Of a stretch of DNA of 64,000 nt, positions 44,066 through 53,064 are shown piece by piece (position 1 is the stretch's first letter; each line of letters opens with the position of its first letter). Where the stretch lies: the NCBI RefSeq assembly GCF_014305095.1, contig NZ_JACRUI010000005.1, positions 186,001 to 250,000 of the forward strand, read 5' to 3'. The notes under the pieces are model-generated. The model saw nothing but the letters and a program-made list of their open reading frames with translations, searched no databases and was not told the DNA's origin. The position numbers and the translations under genes were made by a program. The stretch is from Flavobacterium kayseriense (GTDB lineage: Bacteria > Bacteroidota > Bacteroidia > Flavobacteriales > Flavobacteriaceae).

Positions 44066-46111
44066 CTATTTTTTATAATTAGAAATACCTGTTTTTAACC
44101 AATTTTCATATTCAGCAACACCAACATAGCTTATTGTAGGCTTAGCTGAATTTAAGCTATTTCCCTCTGAATCTGTTAATACATATAGAGGTTGTGTATT
44201 TGTTTTATAAGTCGAAATCATAAAATCAGTCCACTTATCCCCTACCGTTGCTATTTCTGATCCTGTTGTTTTTGATACAAACTGCTCTTCTTTTGGAAGC
44301 GCACGCTTATCATCAACATACAAAGAAATCAAAACAATTTCCTTTGACAGAATTGGTAAAATTTTATCGTCAGACCATACATTATTTTCCATTTTTCGAC
44401 AATTAACACAAGCGTAACCTGTAAAATCAATCATAATGGGTTTGTTTACTGTTTTGGCGTAAGCCAATCCTTTTTCATAATCTTCAAAAACCATAATACC
44501 GTGAGGTCCTAACTTAGCTCCTTCAGGTAATACTTCAGTTGAGGCAATTGTTGAGCCACCCAATCCTTTTGGACTTTCACTATACTCTAAAGTTGGCGGA
44601 AAAGCACTTATTAATTTTAAAGGCGCGCCCCAAAGTCCTGGGATCATATAAACAGTAAAAGTTAATACTACTAACCCCATCATCAATCGACCCACTGAAA
44701 TATGCGTCAAAGGACTATCATGAGGCAAAGTAATTTTTCCGAATAAATAAAAGGCTAAAGTCCCGAAAATGGCAATCCAAATCGCTAGAAATACTTCTCT
44801 TTCTAATAGGTGTAATTGTAGTACCAAATCGGCATTGGACAAGAATTTGAAAGCCAAAGCCAATTCTAAAAATCCTAAAACAACTTTCACGGTATTTAAC
44901 CAACCACCCGATTTAGGCAACGAGTTCAACCAACCTGGAAACATGGCAAAAAGCATAAATGGCAAAGCCAAAGCTAATGAAAAGCCTAACATCCCAATTA
45001 CAGGTGCAATTCCGCCCTTTGAAGCAGCTTCTACCAATAAAGTACCTACAATAGGACCCGTGCACGAAAAAGAAACAATTGCCAAGGCTAGCGCCATAAA
45101 TAAAATACCTAAAATACCACCTCTATCTGCTTGGCTATCGACTTTATTTGCCCAAGAATTAGGCAGCATAATCTCGAATGCTCCTAAAAAAGAAGAAGCA
45201 AAAACGACCAATAGCACAAAGAAAAGAATGTTAAACCAGACATTTGTAGACAAAGCATTCAGAGCTCCTGCTCCAAAAATCCAAGTAACTAAGAAGCCTA
45301 ATATGACATAAATAACAATTATAGCAATACCGTAAATAATAGCATTCCTAATTCCGGCTGCTCTAGTTTTGCTTTGTTTCGTAAAAAAACTAACTGTCAT
45401 GGGTATCATAGGAAAAACACAGGGCGTTAGTAAAGCTGCAAAACCAGAAAGAAAGGCAATGAAAAATATCGACCATAATCCGCGAGCCGTTGTTGTATCC
45501 TCTGTTGGAATAGCAACTACCTCCTTAGTACGATCATTAGCATCATACACATTACTTTCCCCTAAGCTTGGCGCTAATGAATCGACGGTAGTAGTATCTG
45601 TGGCAACTGTTGTACCTACTGTTTCAGGATTTGATTCTACTGTTGGAGCAGCAACCACCGTAATAGCAGGAATCGTAAATGTGAACTTTTTTTCTTGATT
45701 GATACAAACTTCCTTACAGACCTGATAATTTAATACCGCGTCTATTGTACCAAGTTTAGGATTAGTTACCGTTACCTCCTGTCTAATTTGAGCTTTTCCC
45801 TCAAAAAAAGTCTCATTAACCTCAAATATATCGTTGTAGGCTGTTTTAGTCTTACTTTCTTTAGCCTTACCAACCAAATTAAAATTTCCTTTTTGGTTCT
45901 TGAACGATACCTCTAACTGTAGTGGTCCTCCATCAGGCGTAAATTGCGAATACATATGCCAATCCTTTTCTAGAACTGCATCAAAAACAAGAACAAAGGT
46001 GTTCTCTGATTTTTTCTCTATTTTGGTTGACCATTTCACAGGATCTAGCATTTGCGAATTGGCATTGGCAAAAGCCAAGAAAGAGATAAATATAAATAGT
46101 ATTTTCTTCAT
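44066..46111 (-). CDS. dsbD: DsbD-like thiol:disulfide interchange protein
   Basis: The 681-residue protein has a signal peptide, an N-terminal periplasmic domain (about 21-150) with Cys132 and Cys136 in VCKEVC, a membrane domain with eight or so helices bearing LTPCVFPM and SFSCTGPIV (the two redox cysteines), and a C-terminal thioredoxin-like domain with the CVNC motif near residue 570. It passes electrons from the cytoplasm to periplasmic thiol proteins. Its ATG overlaps the tilS stop as TAATG, so it is co-translated with tilS. The N-terminal linker (about 155-205) is Thr/Val-rich. Confidence 0.92.
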   Translation of the reverse strand: MKKILFIFISFLAFANANSQMLDPVKWSTKIEKKSENTFVLVFDAVLEKDWHMYSQFTPDGGPLQLEVSFKNQKGNFNLVGKAKESKTKTAYNDIFEVNETFFEGKAQIRQEVTVTNPKLGTIDAVLNYQVCKEVCINQEKKFTFTIPAITVVAAPTVESNPETVGTTVATDTTTVDSLAPSLGESNVYDANDRTKEVVAIPTEDTTTARGLWSIFFIAFLSGFAALLTPCVFPMIPMTVSFFTKQSKTRAAGIRNAIIYGIAIIVIYVILGFLVTWIFGAGALNALSTNVWFNILFFVLLVVFASSFLGAFEIMLPNSWANKVDSQADRGGILGILFMALALAIVSFSCTGPIVGTLLVEAASKGGIAPVIGMLGFSLALALPFMLFAMFPGWLNSLPKSGGWLNTVKVVLGFLELALAFKFLSNADLVLQLHLLEREVFLAIWIAIFGTLAFYLFGKITLPHDSPLTHISVGRLMMGLVVLTFTVYMIPGLWGAPLKLISAFPPTLEYSESPKGLGGSTIASTEVLPEGAKLGPHGIMVFEDYEKGLAYAKTVNKPIMIDFTGYACVNCRKMENNVWSDDKILPILSKEIVLISLYVDDKRALPKEEQFVSKTTGSEIATVGDKWTDFMISTYKTNTQPLYVLTDSEGNSLNSAKPTISYVGVAEYENWLKTGISNYKK

Positions 46112-47421
46112 TATTGTATTTCTAGTTTCAGGATATGTTCTGTATTATTTTCTATTTTAAATCGTTCGTCTTGGCGTAATCCTACGACCCACACAATGGT
46201 ATCTGCGGACCATAATATCCAAATATTTTCTTTATCAACGACTGACAATTTCTCATCTTTGAAAAGTTTACTTAGTTTTTTAGTTTTTCCTTTCATCCCA
46301 AAAGGCTGAAAAACATCACCCTCTTGCCATTTTTTTAAAACCAACGGATAAACTAATTTATTTTCGTCGACAAAGATAGTTGTATTTGATGAAGTCGTTC
46401 GATCAGTCACTTTAGAAATAGATAATTTTAAGGGAATCTTAACTTCTTGAACTTCTTTCTCGATGAAAAACTCCTCATGCGAACTACTTTCTAACATTGG
46501 AACAAGTAATAAGGTATCGCGATCTTTTATCAATCGATAATCAGTGCTCAAAACTTGCTTACCAGATTGGCTTTCGACTAGATCATAGATATCATTCCAA
46601 GCTGTAAAACCAAATTCTTTAAGCCAATGATACAAGTATGATTTATAATTAGGCAACCTTTTAAGTTGTAAAAGATCAAAATGAATTGTTTCTCCATTTT
46701 GCTCTGCAACTTGCTGATACACCATAATAGCCGCATCCTCAACCATTGCTTGTGCTTCTTGCAAGTACTTTTGTGTGTTTTGAAAAGTTGATACAAAATT
46801 TGAATTGAGTTCTTTCAATAAAGGGACTACATCATGTCTAATTTTGTTTCTCAAGTACTTGTTAGATGCATTACTGCTGTCCTCTCGCCATTTTAGTTTT
46901 GTTTCGGCTGCGTAATCTGCAATTTCAATTCTAGAAAAAAGCAATAGCGGTCTAATAATTTTATCATTCTGGGACGGAATACCCACTAAACCATCCAAGC
47001 CTGTTCCTCTACCTAAATTGATTAAGAATGTTTCGATGTTGTCATCTGCATGATGCGCTGTCAAGACATAATCAAACTGCTCTTCCTCGATCAACTCATA
47101 AAACCAATTGTATCGCAGGTCTCGTGCAGCTACTTGTGTAGAAAGTTTGTAATCTTTGGCGAAAGCCGTAGTATCGAACTGAGTTGCAAAAAGCGAAATC
47201 GCATATTGCTCAGCATAGTTTTCTACAAATTTCTGATCTTCAAAGCTCTCGACTCCTCTCAATTGAAAGTTACAATGTGCTAGCGCGATTTCGTAAGGTA
47301 ATTGTCTAAATAATTCAACCATGACCATACTATCTAAACCACCACTTGTGGCCAAAAGTAATTTCTTGTTTTCTAGGAAAGGAAAGTTTTCTCTAATATG
47401 AGCTTGTAGTTTTTCTAGCAT
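46111..47421 (-). CDS. tilS: tRNA(Ile)-lysidine synthetase
   Basis: TilS converts cytidine 34 of tRNA-Ile(CAU) to lysidine with ATP, letting it read AUA codons. The 436-residue protein shows the ATP pyrophosphatase P-loop SGGLDS (26-31), HCNFQLRG, the AARDLRY motif and NLGRGTGLDGL, then the C-terminal tRNA-binding domains. It is essential in most bacteria. It lies 46 bases after pabB on the minus strand and shares a TAATG overlap with dsbD. Confidence 0.95.
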   Translation of the reverse strand: MLEKLQAHIRENFPFLENKKLLLATSGGLDSMVMVELFRQLPYEIALAHCNFQLRGVESFEDQKFVENYAEQYAISLFATQFDTTAFAKDYKLSTQVAARDLRYNWFYELIEEEQFDYVLTAHHADDNIETFLINLGRGTGLDGLVGIPSQNDKIIRPLLLFSRIEIADYAAETKLKWREDSSNASNKYLRNKIRHDVVPLLKELNSNFVSTFQNTQKYLQEAQAMVEDAAIMVYQQVAEQNGETIHFDLLQLKRLPNYKSYLYHWLKEFGFTAWNDIYDLVESQSGKQVLSTDYRLIKDRDTLLLVPMLESSSHEEFFIEKEVQEVKIPLKLSISKVTDRTTSSNTTIFVDENKLVYPLVLKKWQEGDVFQPFGMKGKTKKLSKLFKDEKLSVVDKENIWILWSADTIVWVVGLRQDERFKIENNTEHILKLEIQ

Positions 47422-47467
47422 CCTTCAAAAATAAAGATTAATAATTTATCTACAAATTATACGCTAC

Positions 47468-48754
47468 TTATTCTAATACTTCGCGCATCGCTTTCGCTTT
47501 TAATAAGCATTCCTCGTACTCTTTTTCAGGTACTGACAAAGAGGTGATTGCACTACCAACAGAAAAGGAGATGTATTTATTTTCTTGATTGTAAAGTATA
47601 CTTCGAATGACAACATTAAAGTCGAAATCGCCATCGGGAGTAAAATATCCCACTGCTCCACTGTACAAACCTCTTTTTGTCTCTTCTAATTCCTCTATTA
47701 TTTTCATAGCCGAAATTTTGGGAGCACCCGTCATGCTTCCCATTGGAAATGATTTTTTAATCGCTTCAATGGCTGAATATTGGGGATCGAGTTTAGAAGT
47801 CACCGTCGAAATCATTTGATGCACTTGCAGAAACGAATATACGGCACATAATTCAGGTACCTGAACTGATCCCCTTTGCGCTGTATGAGATAAATCATTA
47901 CGCACTAAATCTGTGATCATAATGTTTTCTGATCGTTCTTTTGGGTCTTCTGCTAATAATTTTTTAGCCAATTCATCCTCACTACTAATTGCGTAGCGCT
48001 TTGCCGTTCCTTTTATTGGTTGCGAAATTAACTCTTGTCCCTGCTTTTTCAAATAACGTTCCGGTGAAGATGAAAGCAAAAAATGCTTGTTATTTTTGAA
48101 AAAAACAGCAAATGGAGATTGTGATATTTCGTTGAGCTTAAAAAATTTATCTAATGGATCGATAATAGCATTTTCGGCAAAAAACTCCATACAAAAATTT
48201 GCTTCATAAATATCCCCGCGTTGCACATGCTCCAGCATACTAGAAACCTTAGATATATATTTGTTAAAATCGATGCGCTGCTTTATTTCAAGAGATTGCT
48301 CCTGAACATCGTGATGTAAAACTTGCGATAAAATCTCCTCAAAATCATCTTCTAGTTCATCATCACACAGCCCTAGATATTGCATCTCTACCTCGCTATC
48401 ATGTAGGAGAAAAAGTTTTTTGGGCTGAAAAAAGAATAAATCGGGAAAAGAAAGTCCGTCAAAATTTTTGGACTGTAATGGCTCCAAATCATTTTTGAGA
48501 TCATAGGACAAATAACCAAACAGCCAGTCCTTGGTTGTTTGCTGATATTGCGCTAAATCTTCAAAAGCGTTATAAAAATCGGTTTTTAAAGATGTAAAAG
48601 CATCTACTGCTACTAAACCATTATAACTAGAGTACGTATGATCATAGTCGTTACTGTCTAAATAGACGACTTCACGAAATTGTTGCGCCCATGTTAAAAG
48701 TTGTTTTTTGAACAATTTTGGGTCTGAAATAGGTTTGCGAACAGTTACTCTCAA
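47468..48754 (-). CDS. pabB: Aminodeoxychorismate synthase component I
   Basis: The 428-residue protein belongs to the chorismate-utilising family. PIKGT (with Lys) replaces the PIAGT of anthranilate synthase, which identifies PabB, and further family blocks are SPERYL, RSENIMITDLVRND and FPMGSMTGAPK. With PabA it makes 4-amino-4-deoxychorismate for folate. The start is a TTG at 48754-48752; the upstream frame meets a stop without any ATG or GTG. It is the first gene of the minus-strand group with tilS and dsbD. Confidence 0.92.
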   Translation of the reverse strand: MRVTVRKPISDPKLFKKQLLTWAQQFREVVYLDSNDYDHTYSSYNGLVAVDAFTSLKTDFYNAFEDLAQYQQTTKDWLFGYLSYDLKNDLEPLQSKNFDGLSFPDLFFFQPKKLFLLHDSEVEMQYLGLCDDELEDDFEEILSQVLHHDVQEQSLEIKQRIDFNKYISKVSSMLEHVQRGDIYEANFCMEFFAENAIIDPLDKFFKLNEISQSPFAVFFKNNKHFLLSSSPERYLKKQGQELISQPIKGTAKRYAISSEDELAKKLLAEDPKERSENIMITDLVRNDLSHTAQRGSVQVPELCAVYSFLQVHQMISTVTSKLDPQYSAIEAIKKSFPMGSMTGAPKISAMKIIEELEETKRGLYSGAVGYFTPDGDFDFNVVIRSILYNQENKYISFSVGSAITSLSVPEKEYEECLLKAKAMREVLE

Positions 48755-49001
48755 AGTGATTTTTTGCTTTTAAATTCAAAATTACGACAAAAAAAAACCT
48801 TTGATCTATGATATTATGAAAAATCAGCGAAAATATTTCGTAAATTTACATTAATACACTGATTAGATACTAATTGTATTTATAATAGTGTCTAATTTTT
48901 TCTGATTTATACGGTAACCAACGGGAGAGAACTTAAAGAATATAAATGTGCCTTACCGCAATCAGTTAGTTAAAACCTGTAACCCATAAAACCTATATAT
49001 C

Positions 49002-49379
49002 ATGAAAATTGCAGCGATTATTATTCGGACAATGTTAGGTCTTTTGTTTTTGTACACTTCTATTAGTTACTTCTTTCATTTAACACCGGAACCGGTATCA
49101 ACAGGAGAATTCAAGGCTTTTCAATTAGGATTGGTAGCATCTATGTACTTATTTCCTTTAGCAAAAGCAGTAGAGTTACTATGCGGTTTATCATTTATAA
49201 CTGGGAAGTATATGACTCTGGCTAATATTATTATATTTCCTGTTACTTTAAACATCTTATTGATTAATTACTTTTTAACTCCTGAGAATTTACCCATCGC
49301 CATTTTTGTATTTGTGGGGAATATCTTTTTGATTTTTACCCATTGGGAAAATTACAAAGGATTATTTAAAGCAGATTAA
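49002..49379 (+). CDS. DoxX-like small membrane protein
   Basis: The 125-residue protein has four predicted helices (about 5-25, 45-62, 70-90, 97-115), the size and layout of DoxX family proteins. The first helix carries the TMLGLLFLYTSISYFF pattern with an N-terminal Arg, typical of that group. Members of the family have varied or unknown roles in respiration and redox control. The gene stands alone in front of a convergent lpdA gene. Confidence 0.8.
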   Translation: MKIAAIIIRTMLGLLFLYTSISYFFHLTPEPVSTGEFKAFQLGLVASMYLFPLAKAVELLCGLSFITGKYMTLANIIIFPVTLNILLINYFLTPENLPIAIFVFVGNIFLIFTHWENYKGLFKAD

Positions 49380-49401
49380 ATAGTAACTATTTTTTAATAA
49401 A

Positions 49402-49428
49402 AAACCCGCCTTATAAAAAATAAGACGG
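49402..49428. terminator. Bidirectional terminator between DoxX-like gene and lpdA
   Basis: ACCCGCCTTAT pairs with ATAAGACGGGT (one G-T pair) around an A-rich loop, with A-rich and T-rich flanks. It serves the two convergent genes. Confidence 0.75.
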
Positions 49429-49453
49429 GTCAATGTATAAGGGTATGCTTATT

Positions 49454-50857
49454 TTAAACGTGTAATGCTCTGTTGTCAGTAGCTGCTAATGCTGCCTCTT
49501 TGATTGCTTCCGCGAAAGTAGGGTGTGCATGAGACATTCTTGAAATATCTTCAGCAGATGCTTTGAACTCCATTGCTACAACTGCTTCAGCAATTAAATC
49601 AGCTGTTCTCGCACCAATCATGTGTACACCAAGAACCTCATCTGTTTTTGCATCAGCAAGTATTTTTACAAATCCGTCTAAGTCAGCACTTGCACGTGCG
49701 CGACCTAATGCTTTGAAAGGAAAGCTTCCAGATTTGTACGCAATTCCAGCTTCTTTCAGCTGCTCTTCTGTTTGTCCTACAGCAGCTACTTCTGGCCAAG
49801 TGTAAACAACACCAGGAATTAAGTTGTAATCGATATGTGGTTTTTGACCTGCGATTAATTCTGCAACCATTGTTCCTTCTTCTTCGGCTTTATGAGCTAA
49901 CATTGCTCCACGTACTACATCACCAATAGCGTAGATATTTGGAACATTTGTTTGTAAATGATCGTTTACCTCAACTTGTCCTCTATCTGAAATTTTTACT
50001 CCCGCTTTATCAGCATTCAAACCATCAGTATAAGGACGACGTCCAACAGAAACTAAGGCGTAATCACCTTCAAGAGTGATTGTTTCTCCTTTTGCGTTTT
50101 CAGCTTGAACAGTTACGGCATCGCCAGCTCTTTCTACCGATTTTACTTTATGAGAAACGTAGAATTTCATTCCTTGTTTCTTTAATACTTTTGTCAATTC
50201 TTTAGACAATGAACTGTCCATTCCAGGAATGATACGATCCATGTACTCTACTACCGAAACTTGCGCTCCAAGACGTAAATAAACTTGACCTAGCTCGATA
50301 CCAATAACTCCGCCACCAATAATTACTAGATGTTTAGGAACCTCAGGCAATTTTAAAGCTTCAGTCGATGTAATAATTCTTTCTTTATCGATTGTAATAA
50401 AAGGTAAATTAGAAGGTTTAGAACCTGTAGCAATGATGATATTTTTTGCTTCAACAGTTTCTGATGTCCCATCCGCTTTTGCAACCGCAACATGCGTTGC
50501 ATCTACAAAAGAACCTAGTCCTTCAAGTACCGTAATATTATTTTTGTCCATCAAATATTTTACTCCACCTGATGTTTGATCAACGACTGCTTGCTTGCGA
50601 GCAACCATTTTTGCTAAGTTTACTTTTACTTCACCAGTAAGTTCGATTCCGTGGTCTTCAAAATGCTTTATTTCAGCATAATGATGAGAAGAAGCTAACA
50701 TTGCTTTTGAAGGAATACAACCTACGTTTAAGCAAGTACCCCCAAGAGTTGAATATTTTTCGATAATGGCTGTTTTGAAACCTAGTTGTGCACAACGAAT
50801 CGCTGATACATATCCTCCAGGTCCAGAACCTATAATGACTACGTCAAATGAATTCAT
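49454..50857 (-). CDS. lpdA: Dihydrolipoyl dehydrogenase
   Basis: This E3 component of 2-oxo acid dehydrogenase complexes reoxidises dihydrolipoamide with NAD. The 467-residue protein has an N-terminal FAD GSGPGGY motif, the redox-active disulfide Cys42/Cys47 in GGTCLNVGCIPSK, a second glycine-rich NAD motif GGGVIGIE, and the C-terminal HAHPTFAEA block with the His-Glu pair. It is a single gene on the minus strand, away from the E1/E2 genes, which are not in the window. Confidence 0.96.
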   Translation of the reverse strand: MNSFDVVIIGSGPGGYVSAIRCAQLGFKTAIIEKYSTLGGTCLNVGCIPSKAMLASSHHYAEIKHFEDHGIELTGEVKVNLAKMVARKQAVVDQTSGGVKYLMDKNNITVLEGLGSFVDATHVAVAKADGTSETVEAKNIIIATGSKPSNLPFITIDKERIITSTEALKLPEVPKHLVIIGGGVIGIELGQVYLRLGAQVSVVEYMDRIIPGMDSSLSKELTKVLKKQGMKFYVSHKVKSVERAGDAVTVQAENAKGETITLEGDYALVSVGRRPYTDGLNADKAGVKISDRGQVEVNDHLQTNVPNIYAIGDVVRGAMLAHKAEEEGTMVAELIAGQKPHIDYNLIPGVVYTWPEVAAVGQTEEQLKEAGIAYKSGSFPFKALGRARASADLDGFVKILADAKTDEVLGVHMIGARTADLIAEAVVAMEFKASAEDISRMSHAHPTFAEAIKEAALAATDNRALHV

Positions 50858-50999
50858 AGTATATTGTTTTATATATTATTTTTATAAAAAGTGCTACAAA
50901 ATTAAGGAATTAAGTTTTGTTAAAAGTTCTAAAAACAAGATTTTTTGTGAAGTATTTGGATTCTAATCGTGCTAAAAACTATTTAGCCTCTCAAAATTA

Positions 51000-51458
51000 C
51001 TACAACGCTATAGTTGTAGTGTTTTTTACTTCGCTAATCATAAATGTACTTTGTGTACTACCAATATGTTTAAGTGTAGTTAATTTAGTGACCAAAAACT
51101 CTCGGTAGGCTTCCATATCCTTTACAACGATTTTTAAAATGTAGTCGTAGTCACCACTCACGTGATGGCACTCGAGCACTTCGTTAAGTTTGACAACTTC
51201 GCTCTCAAAATGGGTTAAGAATTCGTGCGAATGTTGAATTAATTTTAAATGGCAAAAAACAACAAATCCTTTTTCGACTTTGGATTTATTAAGGACTACG
51301 ACATACTTATCAATAATTCCTTCACGCTCTAATTTTTTGATTCTTTCATAGACAGCGGTAACTGACAGGTTGAGTTTTAAGGAGAGCTCTTTATTTGTTC
51401 TTTTACTATCGCTTTGTAATAGCAACAATAGTTTTTTGTCAATCACATCTAGATTCAT
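51000..51458 (-). CDS. Lrp/AsnC-family transcriptional regulator
   Basis: The 152-residue protein has an N-terminal helix-turn-helix (about 5-55, SLKLNLSVTAVYERIKKLE) and a C-terminal RAM-type ligand-binding domain with CHHVSGDYDYILKI. Such regulators sense amino acids and often control the neighbouring metabolic gene. The gene is divergent from the PLP enzyme at 51770, separated by 311 bases that carry a hairpin repeat. I infer that it regulates that enzyme, which is common for Lrp-type neighbours of Cys/Met genes. Confidence 0.92.
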   Translation of the reverse strand: MNLDVIDKKLLLLLQSDSKRTNKELSLKLNLSVTAVYERIKKLEREGIIDKYVVVLNKSKVEKGFVVFCHLKLIQHSHEFLTHFESEVVKLNEVLECHHVSGDYDYILKIVVKDMEAYREFLVTKLTTLKHIGSTQSTFMISEVKNTTTIAL

Positions 51459-51534
51459 GGTAAGCCGTTTTTATAGTTTTGAAATAAAATCTAATAATTT
51501 TCAATTTTTGATAGAAAAAAAGAAAACAACACTA

Positions 51535-51542
51535 CAAAAATA
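51535..51542 (-). promoter_or_regulatory. -7 box upstream of the Lrp/AsnC gene
   Basis: On the minus strand TATTTTTG matches TAnnTTTG, about 77 bases upstream of the regulator start at 51458. Confidence 0.4.
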
Positions 51543-51637
51543 CAATTTTGCAGTTAAAAAATCTATATTTATGATAGTTGGTTGATTAATAAACTGAAAT
51601 TGACTTAATTTGAATTGGGTTTGGATTACGCCACGCC

Positions 51638-51745
51638 TATAGCCCAGATAGCAGCGGCATCTCCCGATTTAGAAAAACAAAGCTTTTTTCAAGCTGTAGT
51701 TTTTATTTATCGGGAATATAGCGGATAGCTGGATTAAGCTCCTAA
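51638..51745 (+). repeat. Hairpin repeat, copy C, between Lrp and the PLP enzyme
   Basis: The left flank TATAGCCCAGATAGCAGCGG continues to CATC, followed by a 7-base outer stem TCCCGAT/ATCGGGA (51662-51668 and 51709-51715) enclosing a second inner hairpin, and then the right flank ATATAGCGGATAGC. The flanks match copies A and B. It ends about 25 bases before the PLP enzyme start and thus lies in its 5' leader or promoter. Confidence 0.75.
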
Positions 51746-51769
51746 AAAAAAACTAAAAAATTATAACAT

Positions 51770-52972
51770 ATGAAAGATTTTAACCCTGCAGACAATATTC
51801 AAGACTTACAGTACTTTGGTGAGTTTGGTGGTGTAAACCCATCGATCTCTGATTCATCTACCTATACGTTTTTATCAGCAAAAACCATGTTTGATACTTT
51901 TGAAGGTAACATGGAAGGCTGTTATTTGTATTCGCGTCACTCCTCGCCTAGTAATTTATATCTTGACCAAGCACTAGCAGCTATGGAAGGGACAGAAACA
52001 GCCAACGTTGCAGCATCAGGAATGGGTGCTATAACACCTACTTTATTGCAACTTTGTGGTACTGGCGATCATATTGTTTCGAGCCGTACGATATACGGTG
52101 GAACTTATGCGTTCTTGAAAAATTTTACTCCGCGTTTAGGCATCAAAACTACTTTTGTAGACATCACAAAACTAGACATTGTCGAAGCAGCGATTACTGC
52201 AAATACAAAAGTTTTGTATTGTGAGACAGTGAGTAATCCTTTACTCGAGGTAGCGGATATTGCTAGTTTATCTAAAATTGCAAAGAAACATAATTTGACA
52301 TTAGTGGTTGATAATACGTTTTCTCCATTATCTGTTTCTCCTGCTAAATTAGGCGCTGATATTGTTATTCATAGTTTAACCAAATACATCAACGGTAGTA
52401 GTGATACTGTGGGAGGTGTAACCTGTGCATCGCAAGAGTTTATAAACAAACTCAAAGATGTAAATAGCGGAGCAAGCATGCTTTTGGGACCAACAATGGA
52501 CAGTTTACGATCAGCTAGTGTGATGAAAAATTTACGCACGCTACATATACGTATGAAGCAGCACAGCCATAATGCAGCTTACCTAGCGGAACGTTTTGAG
52601 AAAGACGGCTTAAAAACAGTCTATCCTGGACTAGCAAGTCATCCAAGTCATACTATTTATTCGGGTATGATTAATCCTGAGTACGGTTTTGGTGGAATGA
52701 TGACTATTGACGTAGGTTCTTTGGAGAAAGCTAATGCTTTGATGGAATTGATGCAATCACGCAACTTAGGCTATCTTGCAGTTAGTTTAGGATTCTACAA
52801 AACGTTGTTTAGCGCACCAGGAACCTCAACATCGAGCGAAATACCGATGGAAGAACAAGCCGAAATGGGCTTAACTGACGGATTAATTCGATTCTCGATA
52901 GGTCTTGACAATGACATTGAGCGTACATACCAAATGATGAAAGCGTGTATGAAAGAGCTTTCTATTTTGTAA
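51770..52972 (+). CDS. Cys/Met-metabolism PLP enzyme (methionine gamma-lyase-like)
   Basis: The 400-residue protein has the fold-I trans-sulfuration features: YSRHSSPS near residue 55-62, the PLP-binding Lys205 in SLTKYINGSSD, and a conserved SLG after the active site. Members include methionine gamma-lyase, cystathionine gamma-lyase and beta-lyase, O-acetylhomoserine sulfhydrylase. The absence of other methionine genes and the divergent Lrp regulator favour a catabolic gamma-lyase, but the specificity is not decided by these motifs. The start is preceded by hairpin repeat copy C. Confidence 0.87.
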   Translation: MKDFNPADNIQDLQYFGEFGGVNPSISDSSTYTFLSAKTMFDTFEGNMEGCYLYSRHSSPSNLYLDQALAAMEGTETANVAASGMGAITPTLLQLCGTGDHIVSSRTIYGGTYAFLKNFTPRLGIKTTFVDITKLDIVEAAITANTKVLYCETVSNPLLEVADIASLSKIAKKHNLTLVVDNTFSPLSVSPAKLGADIVIHSLTKYINGSSDTVGGVTCASQEFINKLKDVNSGASMLLGPTMDSLRSASVMKNLRTLHIRMKQHSHNAAYLAERFEKDGLKTVYPGLASHPSHTIYSGMINPEYGFGGMMTIDVGSLEKANALMELMQSRNLGYLAVSLGFYKTLFSAPGTSTSSEIPMEEQAEMGLTDGLIRFSIGLDNDIERTYQMMKACMKELSIL

Positions 52973-52992
52973 AAATAGGATCTAGTTAATTT

Positions 52993-53035
52993 AAAATCCG
53001 TTGTAAAATGATTTACAACGGATTTTCTTTTTTAC
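52993..53035. terminator. Bidirectional terminator after the PLP enzyme
   Basis: AAAATCCGTTGTAAA pairs with TTTACAACGGATTTT around a 5-base loop, followed by a T-rich run. It lies between the plus-strand PLP gene and the convergent nuclease-fold gene. Confidence 0.85.
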
Positions 53036-53064
53036 ATCTATCTACAGGAATTTCTTTATTTGTT

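Noticed and set aside
44769-45698. Two plus-strand open frames opposite dsbD
   Set aside because: Both are shadows of the DsbD membrane domain and linker. They have no start context and no recognisable domains.
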